Positions 17,928 to 27,362 are shown, counted from the first letter of the stretch. The stretch: DNA of 64,000 nucleotides from a halophilic archaeon (GCA_003298465.1 QNGA01000004.1:248001-312000), one strand, 5' to 3'. Notes: a model not told the origin generated them from the letters alone. A program made the numbers and translations.

Positions 17928-19273
17928 TAGAAGTCGAGAACGTTTCGAAGCTGTTCGGCCTGTCCCAGGGCGTCGTCGACCAACTGCTCGGCCGCGAGCC
18001 GAATCCCGTCCGGGCGGTCGAGGACGTCGACCTCACCATCAACGAGGGAGACATCATGGGCATCGCCGGCGAGTCCGGGTGTGGGAAGACCACCCTCGGC
18101 AAACTGCTGGTGAAACTGTACGAACCCACGAAGGGCTCGGTACGGTTCGACGGCCGGGACATCACGGAGCTGTCGAGCGAAGACGAGAAGGTGTTCCGCC
18201 AGCGGGTCCAGATGATATTCCAGGACCCCTTCGAGAGCCTGAACCCGCGCATGACGGTGTTCCAGTCGGTCGTCGAACCGCTGAAGATCAACGACATGGG
18301 CGACTCCTACCAGGACCGCCGCGAGCGCGTCATCGAGGTGCTCAACGACGTGGGGCTCGCGCCGGCGGAGGCGTACTTGAACGAGTTCCCGAAGGAGCTG
18401 TCGGGCGGCGAGCGACAGCGGGTCGCCATCGCCCGGGCGCTCGTCGTCAACCCGGACTTCGTCGTCTGCGACGAACCGGTCTCGATGCTCGACGTGTCCA
18501 TCCGGGCGGGCGTGCTGAACCTGATGAAGGAACTCCAGGACGAGTACGGCCTGACCTACGTGTTCATCAGCCACGACCTCTCGCTCATCCGGTACATGTG
18601 CAACCGGACGGCCATCATGTACCTCGGCGACATCATCGAGCAGGGGCCGACCGACGACGTGGTGACGAACCCGAAACACCCCTACACGGAGGCGCTGTTC
18701 GACGCCGTCCCGGAGGTCGACGCGTACGCGGAGCGCCAGCGGGCGAACGTCACCGGGGAGGTGCCCGACCCGCGGAACCCGCCGAGCGGCTGTCGGTTCC
18801 ATCCGCGGTGTGCGAAGATAATCCCGCCGGACGACTGGACCGGTAGCCAGGAGGCGTTCCGCCGCGCGTTCCAGTTCAAGCGCCAGGTCCAGACCGGGCA
18901 GCTCACGGTCGAGGACGTCGACCCCGACCCCGAGACGGTCGACCAGCGGACGGTCGTCGACGAGTTGCTCGCACACGGTCTCGCGCTGGAGGTCCCCGAG
19001 GAACACCGCGTCGAGACGGAGACGTCGACGACCATCGACGTGGACAGCCTCGAACTCCCCCGACGGGCCGAGAACGCGCTCCGGTCGGCGGCCCGCGACC
19101 TCGTCGAGGGGAACGACGAGGACGCGGAACAGCAACTCGACCGCGAGTTCCAGACGATCTGCGAACAGGAACACCCGGACCTCCGGGAGGCGGGCAACCA
19201 GCGCACCGCATGCCACCTCTACGGTGAGTCCGCGTCGAGCACCGAGCGCGTCGCCCCCGACCCGTCCGACTGA
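17900..19273 (+). CDS. Peptide ABC transporter ATP-binding protein, DppF/OppF type, with long insertion
   Basis: The 457-residue ATPase carries Walker A GESGCGKTT (57-65), the signature LSGGERQRVAIARAL and Walker B FVVCDEPVSMLD. It is about 120 residues longer than usual OppF proteins. The extra length lies inside the C-terminal Cys motif: CRFHPRC is separated from ICEQEHPDLREAG and ACHLYG by an acidic insertion. A strong Shine-Dalgarno-like AAGGAGGAAAC precedes the ATG, inside the upstream gene. It completes the importer as the second ATPase. Confidence 0.9.
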   Translation: MGTSDSEPLIEVENVSKLFGLSQGVVDQLLGREPNPVRAVEDVDLTINEGDIMGIAGESGCGKTTLGKLLVKLYEPTKGSVRFDGRDITELSSEDEKVFRQRVQMIFQDPFESLNPRMTVFQSVVEPLKINDMGDSYQDRRERVIEVLNDVGLAPAEAYLNEFPKELSGGERQRVAIARALVVNPDFVVCDEPVSMLDVSIRAGVLNLMKELQDEYGLTYVFISHDLSLIRYMCNRTAIMYLGDIIEQGPTDDVVTNPKHPYTEALFDAVPEVDAYAERQRANVTGEVPDPRNPPSGCRFHPRCAKIIPPDDWTGSQEAFRRAFQFKRQVQTGQLTVEDVDPDPETVDQRTVVDELLAHGLALEVPEEHRVETETSTTIDVDSLELPRRAENALRSAARDLVEGNDEDAEQQLDREFQTICEQEHPDLREAGNQRTACHLYGESASSTERVAPDPSD

Positions 19274-19482
19274 CGGCTTCGCGGAACGTTTCGGCGGACG
19301 AAACGCGGAGACGCCACGTTCCCGACGGAGTTTCTGCCGACGTTCGCTGTCGCCGCCAGGTTCGACCCGACGGTTCCGAACTCGACGGCGACGGCGGCGG
19401 ACCCTCCCTCGCCCGGTTGCGGCGGACGAATCGCCCGAAGGAAAACCTTACCTTGTTGATAGACAAACGTTGGCTCGTTCCG

Positions 19483-19977
19483 ATGTCAGCGAGCACTGCC
19501 CGTTCGGTCCTCCGCCCCGAGCGTCCTCTCCTCGTTTTCGTCTTCGTCCTGATGAGCCTCGTCACGGTCTGGCTGTTCGTGCCGACCATGCTGGGTCACG
19601 CCGCGGTGATGAACGCGGACAACGTCGACGTGACCGCGACCGACGCTCGGGTCACCGACGACGGTCGGACGCTGGCCGTCGCGTTCCGGGTTCACAATCC
19701 GACCCACCGCGCTATCAGCGTCTCGACCGCTCTGGTGCACGTCTACGACGGCGACACGCGCGTCTCCGACGGAACGACGACGCCGTTCCAGCGGACGGTC
19801 GTCCCCGCCGGCGAAACGAGGACCGTCACCCTCGGAATCGGCATCCAGGACGGGTACGAGGAGCGCGTCCGTCAGGGTACCGACGACCGCGGATTCCGGT
19901 ACAGCGGTAAGCTTCGCGGAACCATCGCCGACCGACCGGTCGACGTCTCCGTCGACAGTGGCGGGGGGAAAGGATGA
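19483..19977 (+). CDS. Membrane-anchored extracellular domain protein of unknown function
   Basis: The 164-residue protein has one membrane helix near residues 18-40 and then an external beta-rich domain. The DVTATDARVTDDGRTLAVAF and HNPTHRAISVSTALVHVYDG phrasing resembles WHy/LEA14-like domains that model 'body and boundary' beta strands, but this is only a resemblance. The ATG at 19483 is chosen because upstream codons are basic and unlike the protein. It overlaps the next gene by four bases (ATGA) and is probably cotranscribed with it. Confidence 0.68.
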   Translation: MSASTARSVLRPERPLLVFVFVLMSLVTVWLFVPTMLGHAAVMNADNVDVTATDARVTDDGRTLAVAFRVHNPTHRAISVSTALVHVYDGDTRVSDGTTTPFQRTVVPAGETRTVTLGIGIQDGYEERVRQGTDDRGFRYSGKLRGTIADRPVDVSVDSGGGKG

Positions 19978-20417
19978 CCGAGAGCGCGACCGAGTGGTCG
20001 GGAGAGCACACCGGTCGGCGGTCCTGGAGCGTCGCCGCCAGCCTGCTGAAAGGCGTCGGGACGGGCCTCGTCGCCGGGATGGCGTCGTTCGTCTACAACA
20101 TGTCCGACCTGATGGCCGTGAACGTCGACCCGACGCTGCTTCTCGTCGTCACGATGCTGTCCGGCGTGTTCGCCCACCTCCTGTCGAAGACCTTGCGCGA
20201 GAGCATCCGCGTCGGTCTGGTCGGCTACTTCTCCGGCGGAGCCACCATCGTCGCGGCGTGGATCGCCCCCCTCTGGATGGTGCCGTACTCGTCGGGCGCC
20301 CGTGAGATACTGCTCCCGAAACTCGCCGGCGAGGCCGTGACTGCAGCGTTCCTCGTCTACACCGCGACGTTCTTCGGGGCGTACCTCGCCGCGGTCACCG
20401 TCGAAGCGTACCTGTGA
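19974..20417 (+). CDS. Small four-helix membrane protein of unknown function
   Basis: The 147-residue protein has hydrophobic segments near residues 23-45, 52-72, 80-102 and 118-142. It begins inside the stop of the preceding gene, so the two are translationally coupled. The segment LLVVTMLSGVFAHLLSKTLRESIRVG is the most distinctive. No known family motif is seen. It may act with the external-domain protein upstream as a two-component membrane complex, which is inference from the overlap only. Confidence 0.65.
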   Translation: MTESATEWSGEHTGRRSWSVAASLLKGVGTGLVAGMASFVYNMSDLMAVNVDPTLLLVVTMLSGVFAHLLSKTLRESIRVGLVGYFSGGATIVAAWIAPLWMVPYSSGAREILLPKLAGEAVTAAFLVYTATFFGAYLAAVTVEAYL

Positions 20418-20457
20418 GACCGTGAACGTTTTATTTCGGTCCTGCAATGTTTCCCTC

Positions 20458-20715
20458 GTGGCGAAAGACACTCCCCAGCGCGAGCGGTCGATTCGCGAGC
20501 GCGGCACGTACGCGAATCACGGCGACGATCCGACGCTCGCCAGTTACGTCTCCTCGCTGTTCTACGTCCTCTCGGTCCCGACGCTGATTCTGGCGGCGTA
20601 CGGCGGACACTGGTACGGCCTCTACGGAGAGACGACCGTCGTCCCCGTGTTCGGCGGCCTGCTCGTCGCGAGCATCGCGGCGGCGTTCGTGGTGATGCAC
20701 CTGCTCACGCGCTAA
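20458..20715 (+). CDS. Small membrane protein of unknown function
   Basis: From GTG at 20458 the gene encodes 85 residues (VAKDTPQRERSIRERG...) with two membrane helices near residues 33-52 and 60-82. A GTTTTATTTCG TATA-like element lies about 25-30 bases upstream of this GTG, which supports it over the ATG at 20422 in the same frame. The last three bases overlap the 3' end of the convergent gene on the other strand. Confidence 0.62.
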   Translation: MAKDTPQRERSIRERGTYANHGDDPTLASYVSSLFYVLSVPTLILAAYGGHWYGLYGETTVVPVFGGLLVASIAAAFVVMHLLTR

Positions 20716-20924
20716 AAGGAGCTACTGCGGAGCGTGGCGTAGAAGACGACGAACATCGCCGCGGTGAGGAGTACGAACTCGAGCCGCGTCGGCGACCCCG
20801 TTCCGCCCCGGAGGAACATCGCGAGGCTTCCGCCGCCGAAGAGGACGGCGACGACGAACAGTATCACGGTTCGGGTCGACTCGTCTGCAAGCCACTCGTA
20901 CAGTCGCCGACGGAGGTCCTCCAT
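20712..20924 (-). CDS. Small two-helix membrane protein of unknown function
   Basis: The 70-residue protein (MEDLRRRLYEWLADES...) has helices near residues 19-38 and 47-65 and ends with a Ser-rich tail. The frame is open upstream, but the chosen ATG gives a normal start eight bases after the stop of the adjacent same-strand gene, which suggests cotranscription. It overlaps the gene on the plus strand by a few bases at the 3' end. Confidence 0.6.
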   Translation of the reverse strand: MEDLRRRLYEWLADESTRTVILFVVAVLFGGGSLAMFLRGGTGSPTRLEFVLLTAAMFVVFYATLRSSSF

Positions 20925-20932
20925 GCTGGAAC

Positions 20933-21460
20933 TCAGTACAGAATCTCTTCCCAGACGCACTCGACGGGGTCGACCGCGAGCCGCTGGGCGAGTGCGAACG
21001 TCGTCAGCGCGAGTTTCGCGTCGGCGGTGAACGACGCGTCCTCGTCGCGCCACTCGGCGACGCTCGCGCCGAGGCGGACGTGCGTGTCGTAGACGGTCAT
21101 GAGCCACTCGTCGGGAATCTCTGTCCGGTCGCCCCGGTGGGTGGCTCGCAGGAGGTACTTGAACGTGTCGTCGGTTCGCCAGCTGATGTCCCCGCCGGCT
21201 TCGTACTCCGGGAACTGGGGCGTTCCGAAGAGCTGGACGAGTCGGTACAGCGCGACCCCGATGTTTTCGCTCTCGCTGGCGTCGGGCCGGCCGCTCAACT
21301 GGGCGACGACGTTCAGGTCCTCGCGCTCGCGAATCTCGTCCTCGACGAGCACCTCGCCGTCCGCGCGCCGGGAACGGATCTCCTCGCGCGTCACCGGTTC
21401 GACGACGATTTCCTGGAGCGCTTCACGGTCGGGAGCGTCGGGGTGGTTCCGTACGTCCAT
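20933..21460 (-). CDS. Acidic soluble haloarchaeal protein of unknown function
   Basis: The 175-residue protein has no membrane helix or signal peptide and is strongly acidic. It looks largely helical, with a C-terminal FALAQRLAVDPVECVWEEI region. I do not recognise the family. It is the second of three closely spaced minus-strand genes (21713 to 20712), with a one-base gap from the upstream gene, and is presumably made with the two small membrane proteins around it. Confidence 0.65.
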   Translation of the reverse strand: MDVRNHPDAPDREALQEIVVEPVTREEIRSRRADGEVLVEDEIREREDLNVVAQLSGRPDASESENIGVALYRLVQLFGTPQFPEYEAGGDISWRTDDTFKYLLRATHRGDRTEIPDEWLMTVYDTHVRLGASVAEWRDEDASFTADAKLALTTFALAQRLAVDPVECVWEEILY

Positions 21461-21461
21461 G

Positions 21462-21713
21462 TCAGTAGGCGAAGTAGGTAAACCCGCGCCAGCCGACGTA
21501 GCCGAGGAGCAGCGAGAGGAGGCCCGTTCCGATGACGATCAAGGACTCGGTCGGGGTTATCGCCGACTTCTCCAGCGCGTTCATGTCGAAGTACAGCGTG
21601 ATGCCGAACATCACGAAGATGTACCCGACGACGATACCCAGAATCGCGACGATTATCGACGCGAACCCTATCGGACCCCGTAGCCGTTTCGGAACGGAGT
21701 TTCGAAGCGCCAT
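21462..21713 (-). CDS. Small two-helix membrane protein of unknown function
   Basis: The 83-residue protein has helices near residues 15-40 and 58-76, separated by a short polar loop (YFDMNALEKSAITPTE). It heads the minus-strand group that runs to 20712. A promoter is likely in the A+T-rich stretch directly before the ATG (around 21735-21750), where AAGTTTTAAGC reads on the minus strand. Confidence 0.62.
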   Translation of the reverse strand: MALRNSVPKRLRGPIGFASIIVAILGIVVGYIFVMFGITLYFDMNALEKSAITPTESLIVIGTGLLSLLLGYVGWRGFTYFAY

Positions 21714-21795
21714 GGTTTGTGGTACAATGGTGCAAGCTTAAAACTTCTGCAACGTTTCCCGGGCGACGGTCGCAGACCGACCGTCGGCAGCGGCC

Positions 21796-22113
21796 TCACT
21801 CCTCGTCTCGTCGCTGCAGGTTGTCGAGACCCTCGTCGTCCAGCGGCGACATCCGCTCGTCGAACTCCGCCTCGGACTCGCCGGACCCGTTCCGGCCGGA
21901 GAAGTGCTCCTCGACGAACGCGTCGTTGTGCGCCTTGAGCCGATAGCCGACCCCGATGAGCGCGAGACCGGGGACGAACCGGAGGACGGCCCCGGGCGAC
22001 GTGACGCCGTACTGCTGTGTGACGATGGACCCGTGGAGCGCGTCGCCGACGAGAAGCGCGCCGGCGACTAGCGTCGTCGTCGAGAGCATCGCCAGGAACT
22101 GTCTCGACAGCAT
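21796..22113 (-). CDS. Small membrane protein with acidic C-terminal tail
   Basis: The 105-residue protein has two hydrophobic segments near residues 7-25 and 40-58 and then a charged, Glu/Asp-rich tail (FSGRNGSGESEAEFDERMS). It starts three bases after the stop of hpt, so it is probably the distal gene of that transcript. The function is unknown. Confidence 0.62.
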   Translation of the reverse strand: MLSRQFLAMLSTTTLVAGALLVGDALHGSIVTQQYGVTSPGAVLRFVPGLALIGVGYRLKAHNDAFVEEHFSGRNGSGESEAEFDERMSPLDDEGLDNLQRRDEE

Positions 22114-22116
22114 CGT

Positions 22117-22683
22117 TCAGCCGTCGCCCCGGTCGTCCACGATGACGACCTCGCCGTCAACCACGTCGACGTTGACGAGCGTCTTCACGTCGTAGTCGGA
22201 GTCGTCGAGTTCGTTCTCGCCGACCTTCTTGATGACGGCGACGATGTCGACCACGTCGGCGCCGATGTACTCCAGTGCCTCGGTGACGGCCTTCATCGTT
22301 CCGCCGGTGCTGAGCACGTCGTCGAGCACGAGCACGCGGTCGCCCTCGTTGACGTTGTTGATGTACATCTCGTTCTCGGAGTAGCCGGTCTGCTGGGAGA
22401 GCGCCACCTCGCCCTCCAGCCCGTACTTTCGCTTGCGGATGACGACCAGCGGGATGTCGGTCATCAGCGAGACGGCGGTGGAGATGTGGATGCCCATCGC
22501 CGCGGGCGTCACTATCTTGTCGACGTTCTCCAGGTCGACCTTGCGGATGATCTTGATGACTATCTCGCGCAGGAGACTGGGTTCGAGAACGGGAATTCCG
22601 TCGCTGATAGGATGGACGAAGTAGTGGTAGCCGTCTTTCTCGATGATGGGAGCTTCGAGCAGGGACTGCTTCAGTTGGTCCAT
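22117..22683 (-). CDS. hpt: Hypoxanthine/guanine phosphoribosyltransferase
   Basis: The 188-residue protein has the PRPP-binding motif [16 protein letters not shown] and the archaeal HGPRTase/APRT-like N-terminus ending in the conserved [15 protein letters not shown] stretch. It converts hypoxanthine or guanine and PRPP to IMP or GMP for purine salvage in the cytoplasm. Length and order fit archaeal Hpt. It lies 80 bases downstream of the isopentenyl phosphate kinase gene, and a T-rich element about 27 bases before its ATG suggests its own promoter. Confidence 0.93.
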   Translation of the reverse strand: MDQLKQSLLEAPIIEKDGYHYFVHPISDGIPVLEPSLLREIVIKIIRKVDLENVDKIVTPAAMGIHISTAVSLMTDIPLVVIRKRKYGLEGEVALSQQTGYSENEMYINNVNEGDRVLVLDDVLSTGGTMKAVTEALEYIGADVVDIVAVIKKVGENELDDSDYDVKTLVNVDVVDGEVVIVDDRGDG

Positions 22684-22763
22684 GTTGGGGGTATTCGACC
22701 CACAGGAAAAAGATGCCGGTATCGCGATTCACCTGCCGTCGCAGGCGTCGTCCTCGCGACGGG

Positions 22764-23498
22764 TCAGCCCTCGACGCGCGTCCCCGGCGACTCGCCCGAG
22801 AGGAACGCGTCGAGGTCGTCCGGGCCGAATATCGCGGCCGGCGTCTCCAGCGCGAGCAGCGCCCGTACCTTTCCGGCCATGCCGCCGGTCACGTCCGTCG
22901 CGTCGCTTTCGCCGAGCACGTCGGCGACCTCGTCGTAGTCGTCGATGCTCGGGACGACGGCGTCGTCCGCGTCGAGCACGCCCGGCACCGTCGAGCAGAA
23001 CCCGACGCGGTCGGCGTCGAGCCGTCGGGCGAGCGAGACGGAGAGTTCATCGCCGCTGACGACGGTGACCCCCTCGCCCGCGTGGGCGACCACGTCGCCG
23101 TGGAGCACGGGAACGAACCCCTCGTCGAGCATCGTCGCGACCTGTCCGGTGGGGAGCGTAAGCGTCCCGTCGGCGTCGCGGTGGGCCGCCGAGAAGGGAT
23201 GCACCGGCACCGCCGGCACCCCTCGGTCGTGCAGGCGCGCGAGCACGAACTCGTTCAGCGTCTTCATCGCGCCGTGGACGTCGACCACGGCCCCCGCGTC
23301 ACTGCTCCCCTCGGTCTTCGAGACGCCGTGCTGACTGGCGTGGTGGTGGCCGAAACTTCCGCCGCCGTGGACGACGACGAGGTCGGCGAGGTCGGCGTCC
23401 GCGATGGCGTCCGCCGCCCGGTCCAGCGCCTCGCCGTCCAGCGTGTCCGCCCGGTCCTTCTCGGTGATGACGCTGCCGCCGAGCTTGAGGACGTTCAT
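22764..23498 (-). CDS. ipk: Isopentenyl phosphate kinase
   Basis: The 244-residue amino-acid-kinase-fold protein begins MNVLKLGGSVITEKD and has the VVVHGGGSFGHHHASQHG stretch with the substrate-phosphate His residues diagnostic of IPK. It phosphorylates isopentenyl phosphate to isopentenyl diphosphate in the archaeal mevalonate route to isoprenoid lipids. Its ATG overlaps the mevalonate kinase stop (ATGA), so the two pathway enzymes are coupled. Confidence 0.94.
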   Translation of the reverse strand: MNVLKLGGSVITEKDRADTLDGEALDRAADAIADADLADLVVVHGGGSFGHHHASQHGVSKTEGSSDAGAVVDVHGAMKTLNEFVLARLHDRGVPAVPVHPFSAAHRDADGTLTLPTGQVATMLDEGFVPVLHGDVVAHAGEGVTVVSGDELSVSLARRLDADRVGFCSTVPGVLDADDAVVPSIDDYDEVADVLGESDATDVTGGMAGKVRALLALETPAAIFGPDDLDAFLSGESPGTRVEG

Positions 23499-24484
23499 GG
23501 TTCCTCCGCGCGCACGCCCTCCGTGTCGAGTTCGGCGCGGAACGCCTCCTCGCAGCCGGGCGTGAACTGCAGCGCCGTCTTCGTCTCGTCCGTCGGGTCG
23601 AGCGCGACGATGCAGCCGCCGCCGCCCGCCCCCGTCAGCTTCGCGCCGAGCGCGCCGGCGTCGCGGGCCGCCCAGACCATGTTGTCCAGCGAGCGCGACG
23701 AGACGCCGAGCGCCTCCAGCAGGCCGTGGTTGAAGCTCATCAGGCGACCGAGTTCCTCGAGGTCGCCGTCCGCGAGCACGTCCTCGCCGCGGCGCACGAC
23801 GTCGCCGATGCTCTCGACCGTGTCGGCGGCGAAGTCGTACTCCTCGCGGAGCGCGCGCACGCCGGCGACGAGTTCGCCGGTGTCGCCCGCGCCACCGTCG
23901 AAGCCGACGACGATGGGGAGGTCGGGAGCCTCGATGGCCCGGCAGTCGTCGCCCTCGATGCGGACCGCGCCGCCCGTCGCGGAGCAGAACGTGTCGGCGC
24001 GGGACGCCTCGCCGTCCTGAACCGCGAGCTCCGCACGGTAGGCGCGGTCGGCCAGCTCCGTCGCGGGAAGCTCCACGCCGAGTTCGCGCGTCGCCGCGTC
24101 GATGCCGGCGACGGTCACCGCCGCCGAGGAGCCGAGTCCCGCGCCGAGCGGGATGGCGCTCTCGATGGTGATGTCGAAGCCGGCGTCGGGAGCGTCGGCC
24201 GCCTCTCGCGCCTGCGATACCGCGGCGTCGACGTACCCCACCCCCGCCCGCACCAGCGATTCCGACGCGTCCACGTCCGGCGTCGCGTCGGCGTCGCTGC
24301 TGTACTCGACCGTGAAACCGTCGAGACTCAGATCCTCGGCGTGGACGCGCAGTCGGTCGTCGTCGCGCTGTTCGACCGACACCGTCGCCCGGCGTTCGAT
24401 GGCACAGGGGACCGCCGGCTCGCCGTAGACGACGGCGTGTTCCCCGAAGAGGTACACCTTCCCCGGGGCGCTGGAGACTGTCAT
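23495..24484 (-). CDS. mvk: Mevalonate kinase
   Basis: The 329-residue GHMP kinase has an N-terminal GKVYLFGEHAVVYGEPAV motif, the ATP-binding IPLGAGLGSSAAVTVAG loop (about residues 108-124) and a C-terminal GAKLTGAGGGGCIVAL motif. It phosphorylates mevalonate in the cytoplasm. It lies downstream of rpsB after a 103-base gap and is coupled to ipk. The other mevalonate enzymes are not in the window. Confidence 0.95.
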   Translation of the reverse strand: MTVSSAPGKVYLFGEHAVVYGEPAVPCAIERRATVSVEQRDDDRLRVHAEDLSLDGFTVEYSSDADATPDVDASESLVRAGVGYVDAAVSQAREAADAPDAGFDITIESAIPLGAGLGSSAAVTVAGIDAATRELGVELPATELADRAYRAELAVQDGEASRADTFCSATGGAVRIEGDDCRAIEAPDLPIVVGFDGGAGDTGELVAGVRALREEYDFAADTVESIGDVVRRGEDVLADGDLEELGRLMSFNHGLLEALGVSSRSLDNMVWAARDAGALGAKLTGAGGGGCIVALDPTDETKTALQFTPGCEEAFRAELDTEGVRAEEP

Positions 24485-24557
24485 GCCCTACTCTCGGTGA
24501 GCCGGGGGTATCACTTTTTTCGAACGACTCGCGGTCGACTACCGTCTCGCCAGCGCG

Positions 24558-24570
24558 AGAAAATCGAAAA
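24558..24570 (-). terminator. T-rich candidate terminator after rpsB
   Basis: Read on the minus strand, TTTTCGATTTTCT follows the rpsB stop by about 18 bases. Archaeal termination commonly uses such U-rich tracts, and this would separate the ribosomal cluster from the mevalonate genes. Confidence 0.4.
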
Positions 24571-24587
24571 CAGCCCGAATACAGGCG

Positions 24588-25376
24588 TTAAATCCCGCTC
24601 TCGAAGTCGTCGAGCGAGTAGGCGGGTTCGGCTCCGCGACGGTCGAGCGTCTCGTTGGCCAGCAGCCAGTAGACGACAGACAGCGCCTTGCGCCCCTTGT
24701 TGTTCGTCGGGACGACGAGGTCGACGTTGCTCGTGTTGTTGTTGGAGTCGCACATCGCGATGACGGGGATGCCGACCGTGATGGCCTCCTTGACCGCCTG
24801 GGCGTCGCCGATGGGGTCGGTGACGACCAGGACGTCCGGCTCGATGTAGCCGTCGTACTTCGGGTTCGTCAGCGTGCCGGGGATGAACCGGCCCGTGCGA
24901 GCGCGCGCGCCGACCGCGTCCGCGAACTTCTCCGCCGGGAAGCGACCGTACTGGCGCGAACTCGTGACGAGAATCTGCTCGGGGTCGTAGTTCGCGAGGA
25001 AGTCGGCCGCCGTGCGGATGCGGCCGTCCGTCCTGCTCACGTCGAGGACGTAGAGGCCGTCGGTCCGGACGCGGTGGATGAACCGCTCCATGTCCTGGGT
25101 CTTCTGCTGGGTGCCGATGTGGACACCGGCGCCGAGGTAGTCCTCGACGGGGATGAGGAGGTCGGCCTCCTCGTCGCCGAGCACGTCCTCGTCCAGTCGG
25201 GGGGCGTCGTCGGCCTCTTCTGTCTCGGTCTCTTCGTCCGCCTGCGCGCCGACGTCCTCGTCGGGGTCGACGTCGGGCTCAGCGCCCGACTCCCCCGTAG
25301 GCTCGGCGTCGATCTCCTCCTCGGCGGCGTCGAGACCGTCCGATTCGTCTACCTGTTCGGATTCGTTGTCGCTCAT
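24588..25376 (-). CDS. rpsB: 30S ribosomal protein S2
   Basis: The 262-residue protein has the S2 core from about residue 65 ([20 protein letters not shown]) to the end, with the conserved [19 protein letters not shown] and [11 protein letters not shown] stretches. The first 60 residues are an extremely acidic extension (repeated Glu/Asp), as is typical of haloarchaeal S2. It binds the small subunit near the exit platform. It is the last gene of the S9/enolase operon, and its ATG overlaps the eno stop. Confidence 0.96.
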   Translation of the reverse strand: MSDNESEQVDESDGLDAAEEEIDAEPTGESGAEPDVDPDEDVGAQADEETETEEADDAPRLDEDVLGDEEADLLIPVEDYLGAGVHIGTQQKTQDMERFIHRVRTDGLYVLDVSRTDGRIRTAADFLANYDPEQILVTSSRQYGRFPAEKFADAVGARARTGRFIPGTLTNPKYDGYIEPDVLVVTDPIGDAQAVKEAITVGIPVIAMCDSNNNTSNVDLVVPTNNKGRKALSVVYWLLANETLDRRGAEPAYSLDDFESGI

Positions 25377-26578
25377 AATCGTGATGCGTTCTGCTCGATG
25401 CGGATGAGTTCGTTCAGTTTGGCTGTTCGTTCGCCGCCGACCGCACCCGTCTTGATGAACGGCGCGTCGGTGGCGACGGCGAGGTGTGCGATGGTCGTGT
25501 CCTCCGTCTCGCCGCTGCGATGGGAGATGACCGGGTCGTACCCGTTCTCGACCGCGAGTTCGACGGCGTCGACGGCGTCCGACAGCGTCCCGATCTGGTT
25601 CGGCTTGATCAGGATGGAGTTGGCCGCGCCCTGATCGATGCCCTCAGAGAGGCGCTCGGTGTTGGTGACGAACAGGTCGTCGCCGCAGATCAGCGTCCGG
25701 TCGCCCACCCGGTCGGTGAGTTCGGCGAACCCCTCGTAGTCGTTCTCGTCGAGAGGGTCCTCGACGTACGCGAGGTCGTACTCGTCGACCAGGTCTGCGA
25801 CGTACTCTATCTGCTCGTCGGTCGAGCGCGTCTCGCCGTCGTAGTGGTACTCGCCGTCCTCGTAGAGTTCCGCGGCGGCCACGTCGAGGCCGAATCGGAT
25901 GTCGAAGCCGAACTCCTCGGAGACGGCGTCGACGGCCTCCTCCATCAGTTCGAACGCGTCGGCGTCGTCGATGGACGGTGCCCACGCGCCTTCGTCGCCC
26001 TTGCCGGCGGCGACGCCGCGCTCGTCCAGCAGGTCCGCGACCTCCTGGTGAACCGCGGCGTTGGCGAACACGGCGTCCTTGACGTTCGGTGCGCCGACCG
26101 GCGCGGCGAGGAACTCCTGGATGGACGTTGCGTCCGCGGCGTGCTCGCCGCCGCCGATGACGTTGCCGAGCGGGACGGGGAAGTTCTCGCCCCGGAACGC
26201 GCCGCCGAGGTGCTGGTACAGCGGTGCACCGAGCACGTCGGCGGCTGCCTTCGCAGCCGCCATGCTGATGGCGACGGCGCTGTTCGCGCCGATCTCGGAG
26301 AAGTTGTCCGTTCCGTCGGCCGCGCGCAGGGTGCGGTCCACGTCGCGCTGGTCGCCGACGTACACCGTCCCTTCGAGTCGCGGCACTGCGCGTTCGCGCG
26401 CGGCGGCGATAGCCTCGCCGGGGTCGAGTTCGATGGCCTCGTACTCGCCCGTGCTGGCACCGCTCGGTGCGGCCGCGCGGCCGAACCCGCCGCTCTGGGT
26501 GACGACGTCGGCCTCGACGGTCGCGTTGCCGCGCGAGTCGAGCACCTGCCGGAGACGGACGCTCTCGACGAGGGTCAT
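25373..26578 (-). CDS. eno: Enolase (phosphopyruvate hydratase)
   Basis: The 401-residue protein has the enolase N-domain ([19 protein letters not shown], with [12 protein letters not shown]) and a barrel with the catalytic and Mg-binding stretches [30 protein letters not shown] and [17 protein letters not shown]. It interconverts 2-phosphoglycerate and phosphoenolpyruvate. It sits between rpoK and rpsB with ATGA overlaps on both sides, the conserved archaeal order. Confidence 0.97.
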   Translation of the reverse strand: MTLVESVRLRQVLDSRGNATVEADVVTQSGGFGRAAAPSGASTGEYEAIELDPGEAIAAARERAVPRLEGTVYVGDQRDVDRTLRAADGTDNFSEIGANSAVAISMAAAKAAADVLGAPLYQHLGGAFRGENFPVPLGNVIGGGEHAADATSIQEFLAAPVGAPNVKDAVFANAAVHQEVADLLDERGVAAGKGDEGAWAPSIDDADAFELMEEAVDAVSEEFGFDIRFGLDVAAAELYEDGEYHYDGETRSTDEQIEYVADLVDEYDLAYVEDPLDENDYEGFAELTDRVGDRTLICGDDLFVTNTERLSEGIDQGAANSILIKPNQIGTLSDAVDAVELAVENGYDPVISHRSGETEDTTIAHLAVATDAPFIKTGAVGGERTAKLNELIRIEQNASRL

Positions 26579-26754
26579 TTCCCCTCCCGCCGCACGGTGA
26601 ACGGCAGGACGCCGGCGTCGTACTCCTCGGCCGCGATGAGGATGGGCTGTGACTCGTCCGTGTCGATGAGCACCGGTGCGCCGTACGACACTTGCAGGGC
26701 TCGTGCCCCGATGATGCGCGCCTTCTCGTACCGGGAGTAACGTTGCTGAGCCAT
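26575..26754 (-). CDS. rpoK: DNA-directed RNA polymerase subunit K
   Basis: The 59-residue protein ([20 protein letters not shown]...) is the archaeal homologue of eukaryotic Rpb6 and bacterial omega, with the conserved [14 protein letters not shown] helix. The frame is open further upstream, but the ATG at 26754 gives the family N-terminus and overlaps the rpoN stop by one base (TGATG). It stabilises the polymerase clamp. Confidence 0.95.
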   Translation of the reverse strand: MAQQRYSRYEKARIIGARALQVSYGAPVLIDTDESQPILIAAEEYDAGVLPFTVRREGK

Positions 26755-26954
26755 CACTGATAGGGTGCTACGACGTCGACGAGGTCCTTGTGCGAGACGA
26801 GCATCCGCCGACAGCACTGACGCTCGACGCCGAGGTCGTCGAGTACCTTCTCGGGGTCCTCGTTGCCCTCCTTCGTCTCGGCGCGCGCCTTGTACTCCTG
26901 CCAGTGTTCACCGACGACCTTGCCGCACGTGAAACACCGAACTGGTACCATCAT
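26754..26954 (-). CDS. rpoN: DNA-directed RNA polymerase subunit N
   Basis: The 66-residue protein has the zinc-binding CFTCGKVV motif near the N-terminus and the CC pair in [10 protein letters not shown], as in archaeal RpoN and eukaryotic Rpb10. A Shine-Dalgarno AAGGTGAT overlaps the rpsI stop and lies six bases before the first of two tandem ATG codons; the first is used here. Confidence 0.96.
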   Translation of the reverse strand: MMVPVRCFTCGKVVGEHWQEYKARAETKEGNEDPEKVLDDLGVERQCCRRMLVSHKDLVDVVAPYQ

Positions 26955-26966
26955 GTTTGAATCACC

Positions 26967-27362
26967 TTAGCGGTAGGACTTCTGGTAGCGGGCCCGAGCG
27001 CCGGGACCGCCCCACTTCTTGGGTTCGGACTGGCGAACGTCGTTCACCAGCAGCGACCGGTCGAACTCCATGAACGCGTCGCGGAGTTCGGCGTCGCCGG
27101 AGTGCTGGACGATACCGCGGGCGATGGCGGTCCGGACCGCGTCGGCCTGACCGCTGATGCCGCCGCCGGAGACGTCGACGTCGACGTCGACGCTCTCGCG
27201 CTCGTCTTCGGCGATGCGGAACGGTTCCAGCATCTTGAGGCGGGCCATCTCCGGTTCGACCAGTTCCACTGGCTGGGAGTTGATGCGCACCCGACCCTCG
27301 CCCTCGGTAACCGTCGCGCGGGCGATGGCCGTCTTCTTCTTGCCGCTCGTGTTCGTTACCAT
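26967..27362 (-). CDS. rpsI: 30S ribosomal protein S9
   Basis: The 131-residue protein has the S9 hallmarks: [19 protein letters not shown] at the start, an internal [19 protein letters not shown] stretch and the basic [11 protein letters not shown] tail that reaches the decoding centre tRNA. Its start overlaps the rplM stop. It belongs to the L18e-L13-S9 operon. Confidence 0.97.
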   Translation of the reverse strand: MVTNTSGKKKTAIARATVTEGEGRVRINSQPVELVEPEMARLKMLEPFRIAEDERESVDVDVDVSGGGISGQADAVRTAIARGIVQHSGDAELRDAFMEFDRSLLVNDVRQSEPKKWGGPGARARYQKSYR

